In this document: piece by piece, positions 7,341 to 13,362 of the stretch
How positions within the stretch are numbered: the stretch's first letter is position 1
How the letters are laid out: every line of letters begins with the position of its first letter
Source of the DNA: Lachnospiraceae bacterium
Lineage (GTDB): Bacteria; Bacillota; Clostridia; Lachnospirales; Lachnospiraceae
DNA: 13,362 nt
Assembly: GCA_900764225.1 (NCBI GenBank)
Contig: CAAFNG010000346.1
Location: forward strand, 1-13,362
Reading direction: 5' to 3'
Position numbers and translations under genes: made by a program
Notes under the pieces: model-generated
Seen by the model: only the letters and a program-made list of their open reading frames with translations
Databases searched by the model: none
Told to the model about the DNA's origin: nothing

Positions 7341-7369
7341 TGGAAATATTACTACAAACTTGATATAAT
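7341..7369 (+). promoter_or_regulatory. Extended -10 promoter of the lipid kinase operon
   Basis: TGGAAA (7341-7346), a 17-bp spacer and a perfect TATAAT (7364-7369) are present. The hexamer is preceded by TG-A, an extended -10 element. The start would be near 7376, leaving a leader of about 68 nt before the kinase ATG. Confidence 0.75.
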
Positions 7370-7443
7370 AAACGCAACAATCCTCTGATGCACGAATACC
7401 TGGAGCACAGGGGATAATTCACACAGGAAATCAGGTGAGGAAC

Positions 7444-7824
7444 ATGGCAGACAGGAAGAAAGATTCGCTGTATAAGAGCTTTGGTTATGCTTTTGAGGGC
7501 ATTTTTACCTGTATCCGGAAGGAACGCAACATGAAGATCCACTGCACGGTGGCTGCGCTGGTTGTGATCGCGGGAGTAATCCTTGGGCTTTCGGTGACGG
7601 AATGGTGCATCTGCCTTGGCCTGTTTGGCATGGTGATGTCACTGGAACTGGTGAATACAGCTGTGGAAGCAGTAGTGGATCTTGTGACCAGTGAACGTCA
7701 TCCGCTGGCAAAAATTGCCAAGGATACAGCAGCCGGAGCGGTACTGATCGCTGCGATCATGGCGGCAATCGTGGGGCTGATCATTTTTGTTCCCAAGGGA
7801 CTTGCTTTTCTGGGAATATGCTGA
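7444..7824 (+). CDS. dgkA: DgkA-type lipid kinase (undecaprenol/diacylglycerol kinase)
   Basis: This small integral membrane kinase phosphorylates a lipid alcohol. In Gram-positive bacteria family members mainly make undecaprenyl phosphate for cell wall synthesis, so undecaprenol kinase is the likelier activity. The 126 residues match the usual length of about 120-135. Three hydrophobic helices are visible (about 33-50, 54-75 and 96-116). The family's diagnostic segment ELVNTAVEAVVDLV runs from 68. E28 in KERNMK and E75 in the signature correspond to the metal-binding glutamates of the family. The ATG at 7444 is preceded by AGGTGA; a GTG at 7435 in the same frame, with AGGAAA before it, would add three residues and cannot be excluded. 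The gene heads a run of same-strand genes with no clear terminator after it. The usual neighbours in many Bacillota (era, cdd, ybeY) are absent. Confidence 0.92.
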   Translation: MADRKKDSLYKSFGYAFEGIFTCIRKERNMKIHCTVAALVVIAGVILGLSVTEWCICLGLFGMVMSLELVNTAVEAVVDLVTSERHPLAKIAKDTAAGAVLIAAIMAAIVGLIIFVPKGLAFLGIC

Positions 7825-7905
7825 GAAACAGATGGAAACAGGAACCCGGCGCAGGGCTGGTCGAAGCGACCTGACTGCTGTGGGTTTATGAAAGGAGAAT
7901 GCACT

Positions 7906-8337
7906 ATGGAATTAGGAGACGGACTGAAGAAAATCTTACTGGCAGGTATCGGTACTGCAGCAGTGACAGCAGAGAAATCCAAGGAAATTCTGGATGAGCT
8001 GGTTAAGAAGGGAGAACTTACGGTTGAGCAGGGCAAGGTTCTCAATCAGGAGCTGAAGCACAATATCAAGTCAACCGTTAAGACTGCCGCAGATTCTGTG
8101 AAAGAATCCGCAGCCAGAAAGAACGAGCAGGAGGAGCTTAAGGCGACGATCTCCAAGCTGACACCGGAGCAGCTTGCAGCTGTGAAGGCACAGATCGAGA
8201 GCATGCAGGCTGAGGCAGATGCAAAAGAAGAAGCCGAAGCACCAGCGACAGAGCCTGCTGAGGATGCAGCCACAGAGCCTGTAGAAGAAGAGGAAACAGA
8301 AGCAGCCGGCGGGAGTGAGGAAGCTCCGGAGGCATAA
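7906..8337 (+). CDS. Phasin-like coiled-coil protein
   Basis: The product is a 143-residue protein of the phasin/PhaI-like superfamily. An N-terminal segment (about 1-50) reads GLKKILLAGIGTAAVTAEKSKEILDELVKKGELTVEQGKVL, listed here in parts: GLKKILLAGIGTA, then AVTAEKSKEILDELV, then KKGELTVEQGKVL. A helical charged stretch with coiled-coil character follows (to about 105), then a low-complexity acidic tail rich in E, A, P and T ending SEEAPEA. No signal peptide is seen; the N-terminal hydrophobic patch is short and could bind a membrane or a partner. AAAGGAG at 7891-7897 selects the ATG at 7906 over one at 7888. Two stops in tandem end the frame. No polyhydroxyalkanoate gene is nearby, so granule coating is doubtful. 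The UbiB-type kinase follows 144 bp later, and a joint role is inferred. Confidence 0.8.
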   Translation: MELGDGLKKILLAGIGTAAVTAEKSKEILDELVKKGELTVEQGKVLNQELKHNIKSTVKTAADSVKESAARKNEQEELKATISKLTPEQLAAVKAQIESMQAEADAKEEAEAPATEPAEDAATEPVEEEETEAAGGSEEAPEA

Positions 8338-8481
8338 TAACGGGGAACTTCGAAGAAAGCAGCAGAATTTATGGAAGAAGCCGGACAGAATAAGACGGTG
8401 GAACAGGAACAAAAGATAGTTTAAGCGCAAAGAGGAAGCTTGAAAGCTGTCGGATAATTGATAACGTAAACGGAGAATTTT

Positions 8482-10080
8482 ATGACCAGAGAAGAACAGG
8501 AGAAAAAAGAAAAAAGCGGATATGGAGAACGGCTGAGAGAAATCACAGCCGTTCTGAAAAAGCATGCCATTACCCGGGGTGTTTCTCCTGAAAAACTCCG
8601 GCTCATACTGGAAGACCTGGGCCCGACTTATATCAAGTTGGGTCAGATTATGTCCCTGCGTTCCGATATTTTGCCCAAGAGATACTGTGATGAGCTGATG
8701 AAACTCTGTTCCGATGTGCCGCCCATGCCTTTTTCACAGGTGATAGAAGTTCTGGAGGAATCCATGGGCTGTCCATGGCAGGAGGAATTTCAGCGCATTG
8801 ATGAGAAGCCCCTTGGAGCTGCATCCATTGCACAGGTGCACCGGGCAACTCTGAAAACAGGGGAAGAGGTTGTGATCAAGGTTCAGCGAAAAGGAATCTA
8901 TGAGACTATGGCCCGGGATATCGGACTGATGCATAAGGCTGTGCGTCTGATGCCACCAGTAAGTATCAAGGGCATGGTAGATCTGAACATGGTCTTAAGT
9001 GAACTGTGGACTGTGACCCAGGAGGAGATGAATTTCCTGACGGAAGCTGCAAATATGGCGGAATTTGCGAAGAAGAATAAAGATGTGGCATTTGTGAAGG
9101 TGCCTGTTCTTTACCGCGAATATATTTCACCACATGTTCTGGTAATGGAATATATTGACGGCTTTGCGATCAATGACCGGGCAGATCTTCTGGCGAATGG
9201 ATATGATCTCAATGAGGTCGGAACGAAATATGTGGACAATTTTATCAAGCAGGTGATGGAAGATGGTTTCTTCCATGCAGATCCTCATCCCGGAAATGTA
9301 CGGATTCAGGAGGGAAAGATCGTCTGGATCGACATGGGAATGATGGGGCGTCTTACAGAACACGACCGTCAGCTGATCAGCGAAGCCATAGAAGGCGTTG
9401 CCATGAACAACATCGGCAAGATTCAGGATGCGGTTCTGGCTCTGGGAGATTTCAAGGGAAAACCGGATTCAAGCAAGCTGTATGAGGACATCCGTGGTCT
9501 GATGGAGAAATACGGAACTGTCGATATGGGAAGTATTGATGTGGCAGAGGTAATGGTGGATCTGATGGAGGTCATGAAGGAGAACAAGATCATGATGCCT
9601 CACGGGCTTACCATGCTGGCCAGAGGACTTACCCATGTGGAGGGTGTTCTGGCGGAGATCAGTCCGGAGATCAACATGACACAGATCGCGGCAGCCAGGA
9701 TCAAGGAACAGTTTCTGGCCAACGGAAACTGGAAGCATGAGCTGAAAAAGGGCGGAAAAAATCTTTTCTGGTCCATGAAGCGGGCAGTGGATATCCCTTC
9801 TCTTGCAGCGGATTTTCTGCAGGGCTGTATGAAAGGACAGACCAAGATCAATCTGGATCTGCATGCGTCAGATGATATGGCATGGCTTTTAAGAAGACTT
9901 GTGCGGAACATTGTGATGGGGCTCTGGGTGATGGCACTTCTGATCAGCTCCAGTATCATCTGCACCACGGATATGAAGCCGAAATTGTGGGGAATTCCGG
10001 CACTTGGTGCTTTTGGATATATATTTGCGTTTATTATTGTTTTATATGTATTTATCAAGCATTTCTTTTCACGGAAATAG
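8482..10080 (+). CDS. AarF/ABC1/UbiB atypical kinase, membrane anchored
   Basis: This is a member of the ABC1/ADCK/UbiB protein-kinase-like family, which supports quinone or isoprenoid-lipid metabolism as an ATPase/kinase at the membrane. All family marks are visible in the 532 residues: the KxGQ signature KLGQ (52-55), the alanine-rich loop LGAASIAQVH (111-120) in place of the glycine-rich loop, K133 in VVIKVQR, FLTEAANM (near 185-192), the catalytic loop HADPHPGN (265-272) and the metal site IDMG with D284. Two C-terminal membrane helices (about 476-494 and 504-527) anchor it. GGAG six bases before the ATG supports the start. Ubiquinone genes are not adjacent, and an obligate anaerobe may lack quinones entirely. 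A target in polyprenyl lipid homeostasis, near the DgkA-type kinase, is therefore possible but unproven. Confidence 0.93.
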   Translation: MTREEQEKKEKSGYGERLREITAVLKKHAITRGVSPEKLRLILEDLGPTYIKLGQIMSLRSDILPKRYCDELMKLCSDVPPMPFSQVIEVLEESMGCPWQEEFQRIDEKPLGAASIAQVHRATLKTGEEVVIKVQRKGIYETMARDIGLMHKAVRLMPPVSIKGMVDLNMVLSELWTVTQEEMNFLTEAANMAEFAKKNKDVAFVKVPVLYREYISPHVLVMEYIDGFAINDRADLLANGYDLNEVGTKYVDNFIKQVMEDGFFHADPHPGNVRIQEGKIVWIDMGMMGRLTEHDRQLISEAIEGVAMNNIGKIQDAVLALGDFKGKPDSSKLYEDIRGLMEKYGTVDMGSIDVAEVMVDLMEVMKENKIMMPHGLTMLARGLTHVEGVLAEISPEINMTQIAAARIKEQFLANGNWKHELKKGGKNLFWSMKRAVDIPSLAADFLQGCMKGQTKINLDLHASDDMAWLLRRLVRNIVMGLWVMALLISSSIICTTDMKPKLWGIPALGAFGYIFAFIIVLYVFIKHFFSRK

Positions 10081-10125
10081 AGATGGCAGTGCTACAGAGT
10101 ATATTAATATGGGAGGATTTTTGCA

Positions 10126-11730
10126 ATGGGAGTAAGTGAGGCAAAAACAGCGATTCTTGAGAATCGTACAGCACTTGGAATCGAGTTCGGTTCCACAAGG
10201 ATCAAAGCAGTTCTGGTGGATGATAAGAATCAGCCGATCGCATCGGGTGCTTATGAGTGGGAGAACCAGTATGTGGACGGAATCTGGACCTACAGCCTGG
10301 AAGAGATCTGGAAAGGTCTTCAGGGAAGCTACCAGGACATGGCGAAAGATGTGCAGGAGAAATATGGTGTGGAGCTGACAAGCGTAGGTGCTTTTGGTGT
10401 CAGTGCCATGATGCACGGATACATGCCGTTTAATAAGGCGGGAGAGCTGATGGTTCCGTTCCGTACCTGGCGAAACAATATTACAGGAGAGGCTTCGGAG
10501 AAGCTGGCAGAGCTTTTTCATTATAATATTCCTCAGAGATGGAGTATCGCACATTTGTATCAGGCGATCCTTAAAGGCGAGGAGCATGTAAAAGATATCG
10601 ATTATATCACAACCCTGGAAGCTTATGTACACTGGAAGCTGACCGGAAAAAGAGTTCTTGGTATTGGTGATGCGGCAGGAATGTTCCCGATCGACAGTGA
10701 GACGAAAGATTATAATGAGGAGATGGTACAGAAGTTTGATGAGCTGATCGCTCCTTATGGTTTTTCCTGGAAGCTTCGTGATATCATGCCACAGGTTATG
10801 GTAGCAGGACAGAATGCAGGATACTTAACTGAAGAAGGTGCGAAGCTTCTGGATGTAAGTGGAAAGCTGAAAGCAGGAATTCCGATGTGTCCGCCTGAGG
10901 GAGACGCTGGAACCGGCATGGTTGCAACAAACAGTGTACGCCAGCGTACCGGAAATGTTTCCGCCGGAACCTCTGTCTTCGCAATGATCGTTCTGGAAAA
11001 AGCACTTTCAAAACCATATAAAGAGATTGACATGGTCACAACGCCTGCCGGAGATCCGGTTGCCATGGCACATTCCAACAACTGCACCTCTGATCTGAAT
11101 GCGTGGGTGAATGTATTTAAGGAATTTGCAGAGGCTATGGGCATGGACGTGGATATGAACAAGCTGTTCGGAACCCTTTATAATAAAGCACTGGAGGGCG
11201 ATCCGGACTGTGGTGGCCTTCTTTCTTACTGTTATTTCTCCGGTGAGCATATGACCGGTTTTGAAGAAGGACGCCCTCTGTTCGTGCGTTCCCCTGAGAG
11301 CAAATTTACTCTGGCTAATTTTATGAGAAATAATCTCTATACCTGCCTTGGGGCCATGCGTGTGGGCCTGGATATCCTTTTGAACCAGGAGCATGTAAAG
11401 ATCGATAAGCTTCTGGGACATGGCGGCCTTTTTAAGACAAAAGGTGTCGGACAGCAGATCCTCGCAGATGCGGTAAATGCACCGGTTTCTGTTATGTCAA
11501 CTGCAGGAGAAGGCGGAGCCTGGGGAATTGCACTTCTGGCTTCCTATCTTGTTAATAAAAAAGATGGCGAGGAGCTTGCAGATTTCCTGGATGAAAACGT
11601 ATTCAAGGGAAATGAAGGCAGCACACTCGCACCGGAAGAAGAGGGCGTGAAGGGATTCAATGCTTTTATGGACCGGTATATGAAAGGCATTGGCATTGAG
11701 CGTGCAGCTGTAGAGTCGGAGGTCTGGTAG
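10126..11730 (+). CDS. FGGY-family carbohydrate kinase, substrate unknown
   Basis: This is a cytoplasmic ATP-dependent sugar kinase of the FGGY family (xylulokinase, ribulokinase, glycerol kinase relatives). The 534 residues contain the N-terminal phosphate-binding motif [15 protein letters not shown] (18-32), the likely catalytic base D260 in [17 protein letters not shown] (277-284), and the C-terminal nucleotide-binding segments [10 protein letters not shown] (431-440) and [13 protein letters not shown] (461-473). It is longer than a typical xylulokinase (about 490-500) and close to ribulokinase length (about 550). The substrate region is not one I can assign. GGGAGG at 10111-10116 serves the ATG, 45 bp after the UbiB-type gene, so co-transcription is likely. 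No isomerase, epimerase or sugar transporter lies in the window, which is odd for a pentose pathway kinase. It ends 2 bp from the convergent flavoprotein gene with no terminator between. Confidence 0.88.
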   Translation: MGVSEAKTAILENRTALGIEFGSTRIKAVLVDDKNQPIASGAYEWENQYVDGIWTYSLEEIWKGLQGSYQDMAKDVQEKYGVELTSVGAFGVSAMMHGYMPFNKAGELMVPFRTWRNNITGEASEKLAELFHYNIPQRWSIAHLYQAILKGEEHVKDIDYITTLEAYVHWKLTGKRVLGIGDAAGMFPIDSETKDYNEEMVQKFDELIAPYGFSWKLRDIMPQVMVAGQNAGYLTEEGAKLLDVSGKLKAGIPMCPPEGDAGTGMVATNSVRQRTGNVSAGTSVFAMIVLEKALSKPYKEIDMVTTPAGDPVAMAHSNNCTSDLNAWVNVFKEFAEAMGMDVDMNKLFGTLYNKALEGDPDCGGLLSYCYFSGEHMTGFEEGRPLFVRSPESKFTLANFMRNNLYTCLGAMRVGLDILLNQEHVKIDKLLGHGGLFKTKGVGQQILADAVNAPVSVMSTAGEGGAWGIALLASYLVNKKDGEELADFLDENVFKGNEGSTLAPEEEGVKGFNAFMDRYMKGIGIERAAVESEVW

Positions 11731-11732
11731 GC

Positions 11733-12260
11733 TTACAGGCTGGCTGCCAGCTTCCTGATATCTTCAAGCTTTGGACAGGCTTTCATGCTGCCTTTATCCA
11801 GCATATTCGGGACGGTGATGATTCCTTTATCCTCCCACTTGAGATAAGCGGTCATTCCCTTGTACTGTGCAATGGCCGCGTCAAAAACATGATCAGCGCC
11901 TGCGTCAAGAAGAAGTGCAGTTTTGTTAAAATGGAATCCTGTGCTTCCGCAGGCGTACAGACGGTCAATAACGGTCTTAAGCTGCGCGGTCATATCGAAC
12001 CAGTAGACCGGTGATGCAAAAACAACCATATCGGTGTCGGAAAGCTCTGCGAGAACGTTTTTCATATCGTCATCCTGGACGCACTTTCCGCCGTGGGAGT
12101 AGCAGTATTTGCATCCGAGACATCCGCGGATGTTCATATTTGCGATATTAAGGATATTTACGGTGTGACCGTTTTCTCTGGCAGTTTCTGAAAAAGTATC
12201 TGCCATGATCTGTGTGTTACCGTTGTGGCGTGGACTGCCGTTTAAGATTGTGATCTTCAT
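11733..12260 (-). CDS. Flavodoxin-like NAD(P)H-dependent oxidoreductase with Cys cluster
   Basis: This is an FMN-binding flavodoxin-fold protein of the NADPH-dependent FMN reductase / iron-sulfur flavoprotein group, probably cytoplasmic electron transfer or quinone/nitro reduction. The 175 residues start MKITILNGSPRHNGNTQIMA, with the phosphate loop GSPRHNGNT (8-16). Four cysteines at 47, 50, 53 and 60 form CX2CX2CX6C, followed by QDDDM, then ASPVYWFDMTAQLKTVIDR (from about 83), the flavin-ring loop of the family. The cysteine set resembles the cluster-binding motif of Isf-type flavoproteins, whose last spacing is typically shorter, so cluster binding is plausible but not certain. GGAGG (12269-12273) lies 8 nt before the ATG. 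The gene is monocistronic and its promoter region is overlaid by a long inverted repeat, which suggests repression. Confidence 0.9.
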   Translation of the reverse strand: MKITILNGSPRHNGNTQIMADTFSETARENGHTVNILNIANMNIRGCLGCKYCYSHGGKCVQDDDMKNVLAELSDTDMVVFASPVYWFDMTAQLKTVIDRLYACGSTGFHFNKTALLLDAGADHVFDAAIAQYKGMTAYLKWEDKGIITVPNMLDKGSMKACPKLEDIRKLAASL

Positions 12261-12283
12261 TTTGAATTCCTCCGTTTATTATG

Positions 12284-12331
12284 TATAGCCGAAGCAAATG
12301 CAGAAAAAAATCTGCATTTGCTTTGGCTATA
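12284..12331. repeat. Inverted repeat with 21-bp arms and A6 centre
   Basis: Left arm 12284-12304 and right arm 12311-12331 are complementary at 20 of 21 positions, the exception being a G-T pair. They surround six A. The core is AAGCAAATGCAGA against TCTGCATTTGCTT, with TATAGCC and GGCTATA at the outside. No T-run follows on either strand, so it is not a normal terminator. It starts at the edge of the flavoprotein gene's -10 box and covers its probable transcription start and 5' leader, which suits an operator or a leader hairpin. Confidence 0.85.
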
Positions 12332-12360
12332 TTGTAACACAAAAATATAAACGGGATGAA
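12331..12360 (-). promoter_or_regulatory. Probable promoter of the flavoprotein gene
   Basis: On the minus strand a -10 TACAAT (12331-12336) is clear. The best -35 candidates, TTCATC at 12355-12360 (18-bp spacer) or TCATCC one base over, are poor. The start would fall near 12324, inside the inverted repeat. Confidence 0.45.
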
Positions 12361-12396
12361 AAGAATTCAGGAGTGGAATTGTTTGATTATATGTTT

Positions 12397-12429
12397 TTAC
12401 GGAATTTTATTGAAAATAATTCTCCGTAA
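12397..12429 (+). promoter_or_regulatory. Inverted repeat spanning the hydrolase promoter
   Basis: TTACGGAATT (12397-12406) and AATTCTCCGTAA (12418-12429) are inverted copies, apart from a two-base insertion in the second. They bracket the -35 box at 12410-12415. This is the position expected for an operator, but the repeat is short and imperfect. Confidence 0.4.
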
Positions 12430-12438
12430 TGATATCAT
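12410..12438 (+). promoter_or_regulatory. Promoter of the MBL-fold hydrolase gene
   Basis: TTGAAA (12410-12415), a 17-bp spacer and TATCAT (12433-12438) each match the sigma-A consensus at five of six positions. The start is near 12445 and the leader about 55 nt. This rules out the in-frame ATG at 12356, which lies upstream of the promoter. Confidence 0.8.
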
Positions 12439-12499
12439 GAGACACGAAAAACACAGAAAAAATAAGAGAAACCGTACATATACAGGAGGAGAAAAAACA

Positions 12500-13300
12500 A
12501 TGAAATTAACCATGCTTGGAACCGGAAATGCTCTGGTAACTGAGTGTTACAATACCTGCTTTGTGCTCAGCGATGAGTATGGACATTTTCTGGTTGACGG
12601 AGGCGGCGGAAATACCGTGCTTTCCCAGCTGAAAAAAGCAGGCATTGATCTGATGGATGTTCATGAGATCTTTGTTACACATAAGCATGTGGATCATATC
12701 ATGGGAATCGTGTGGGTGATCCGTATCATCTGCCAGAACATGAAGAAAGGTACTTATCAGGGTGAGGCTAATATCTACGCACATGACGAAGTGATCGGAC
12801 TTCTGAAAGACATGGCATTCAAGCTTCTTAATAAGAAAGAGACTCAGTACATCGGTGACAGACTTCACCTCATCGAGGTAAAAGACGGCGAGGAGAAAAC
12901 CATCCTTAACAAGAAAGTAACTTTCTTTGATATTGGTTCCACAAAGGCGAAACAGTTCGGCTTCCAGATGATCTACGGAGACAACAAGGTACTGACCTGC
13001 TGCGGAGATGAGCCGTATAACGAATGTGAGGAGAAATATGCCAAAGGTAGCGACTGGATGTTCCATGAGGCATTCTGTCTGTACGGACAGCGTGATATCT
13101 TCAATCCTTATGAGAAACATCACTCCACAGTCAAGGATGCCAGCGAGCTCGCTGAGAATCTTGGCGTGAAGAATCTTGTCCTGTATCACACAGAGGATAA
13201 GAACATCAAGAACCGTAAAGAGCTTTACGGAGCAGAGGGCAGAGAGTACTATCACGGAAATCTCTTTATTCCGGATGACCTTGATGTGATCGAGATGTAA
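12500..13300 (+). CDS. MBL-fold metallohydrolase, RNase Z-like subgroup
   Basis: This is a metallo-beta-lactamase-fold hydrolase with no specific substrate assigned. The 266 residues begin MKLTMLGTGNALVTECYNTC, the usual RNase Z/arylsulfatase-type first strand. FLVDGGGGNT (30-39) and the metal motif T-H-K-H-V-D-H (60-66: H61, H63, D65, H66) follow. Later candidate ligands are D170 in CCGDE and H230 in LVLYHTED. H189, H207 and H208 are also present. The histidine normally five residues before the FGY/FGF turn in RNase Z proteins is a threonine (T148 in IGSTKAKQFGF). It is shorter than RNase Z (about 300), and the exosite arm is not evident. AGGAGGAG ending about 9 nt upstream sets the ATG at 12500; an open frame extends 48 codons further but begins before the promoter. 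The gene appears monocistronic. Confidence 0.9.
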   Translation: MKLTMLGTGNALVTECYNTCFVLSDEYGHFLVDGGGGNTVLSQLKKAGIDLMDVHEIFVTHKHVDHIMGIVWVIRIICQNMKKGTYQGEANIYAHDEVIGLLKDMAFKLLNKKETQYIGDRLHLIEVKDGEEKTILNKKVTFFDIGSTKAKQFGFQMIYGDNKVLTCCGDEPYNECEEKYAKGSDWMFHEAFCLYGQRDIFNPYEKHHSTVKDASELAENLGVKNLVLYHTEDKNIKNRKELYGAEGREYYHGNLFIPDDLDVIEM

Positions 13301-13316
13301 TAAAATATGTAAAAGT

Positions 13317-13352
13317 GACCGGGGATACTGTGATGGGTATTCCCGGTCTTTG
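13317..13352 (+). terminator. Intrinsic terminator after the MBL-fold gene
   Basis: GACCGGGGATAC (13317-13328) pairs with GTATTCCCGGTC (13337-13348) over 12 bp, with one G-T pair and an 8-nt loop. AAAAGT precedes it and TTTGTAT follows. It lies 16 bp after the hydrolase stop. Confidence 0.85.
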
Positions 13353-13362
13353 TATATACATC

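Noticed and set aside
7855..7875. Small hairpin GGTCG-AAG-CGACC between the lipid kinase and phasin-like genes
   Set aside because: The stem is only 5 bp with a 3-nt loop and no T-run, too weak to call a terminator.
8341..8424. In-frame continuation (about 27 codons) after the tandem stops of the phasin-like gene, including an ATG at 8371
   Set aside because: It reads like coding sequence (lysine/glutamate rich), but an open run this short is expected by chance. It has no ribosome site and lies behind two stop codons.
12356..12499. 48-codon N-terminal extension of the MBL-fold gene
   Set aside because: The near-consensus promoter lies inside it, and AGGAGGAG sits just before the ATG at 12500, where the canonical first strand of the fold begins.

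Overview
The window looks like chromosomal DNA from a Bacillota/Clostridia species, most likely a gut Lachnospiraceae member. The evidence is strong AGGAGG-type ribosome binding sites, consensus sigma-A promoters with 17-bp spacers, a T-box leader on a branched-chain amino acid operon, moderate base composition, and the style of the proteins. The genus call is inference. The first 19 bases are not genomic: they are the Tn5/Nextera mosaic-end adapter, so this is a contig end from a tagmentation library. Real sequence starts at about base 20.

Left part, minus strand (20-3962). A CNNM/CBS/CorC-type membrane protein (HlyC/CorC family) ends in a hairpin terminator whose descending arm carries the -35 box of the next promoter. 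That promoter drives a roughly 290-nt T-box leader, with a T-box sequence, an intrinsic terminator and a probable valine GUA specifier. The leader is followed by ilvB and a 3'-truncated ilvN, the large and small subunits of acetolactate synthase. This is a self-contained, tRNA-sensing module for branched-chain amino acid synthesis.

Middle, plus strand (4107-7315). A divergent intergenic region carries one promoter in each direction and a pair of 11-bp-phased direct repeats. It leads into a two-gene ABC system: a LolD/MacB-type ATPase and an eight-helix FtsX-type permease. The operon is followed by an 85-bp palindromic, cloverleaf-like element with TA ends, which could be an unusual terminator, a structured RNA or a small MITE-like repeat.

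Centre-right, plus strand (7341-11730). An extended -10 promoter drives a probable operon: a DgkA-type lipid kinase (probably undecaprenol kinase), a phasin-like coiled-coil protein, an ABC1/UbiB-type atypical kinase with two C-terminal membrane helices, and an FGGY-family sugar kinase of unknown substrate. The phasin-like/UbiB pair has no obvious quinone-pathway neighbour and is the most interesting gene context here.

Right end (11733-13352). A flavodoxin-like FMN protein with a CX2CX2CX6C cluster lies tail-to-tail with the FGGY kinase, only 2 bp apart. Its own promoter region carries a 21-bp-arm inverted repeat. Divergent from it, a metallo-beta-lactamase-fold hydrolase has a near-consensus promoter overlapped by another inverted repeat and ends at an intrinsic terminator. 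No tRNA, rRNA, CRISPR array, transposase or phage gene was seen. I found no clearly new multi-gene defence or mobile system. The best leads are the cloverleaf palindrome, the hairpin operator, the phasin-like/UbiB pairing and the altered metal site in the hydrolase.
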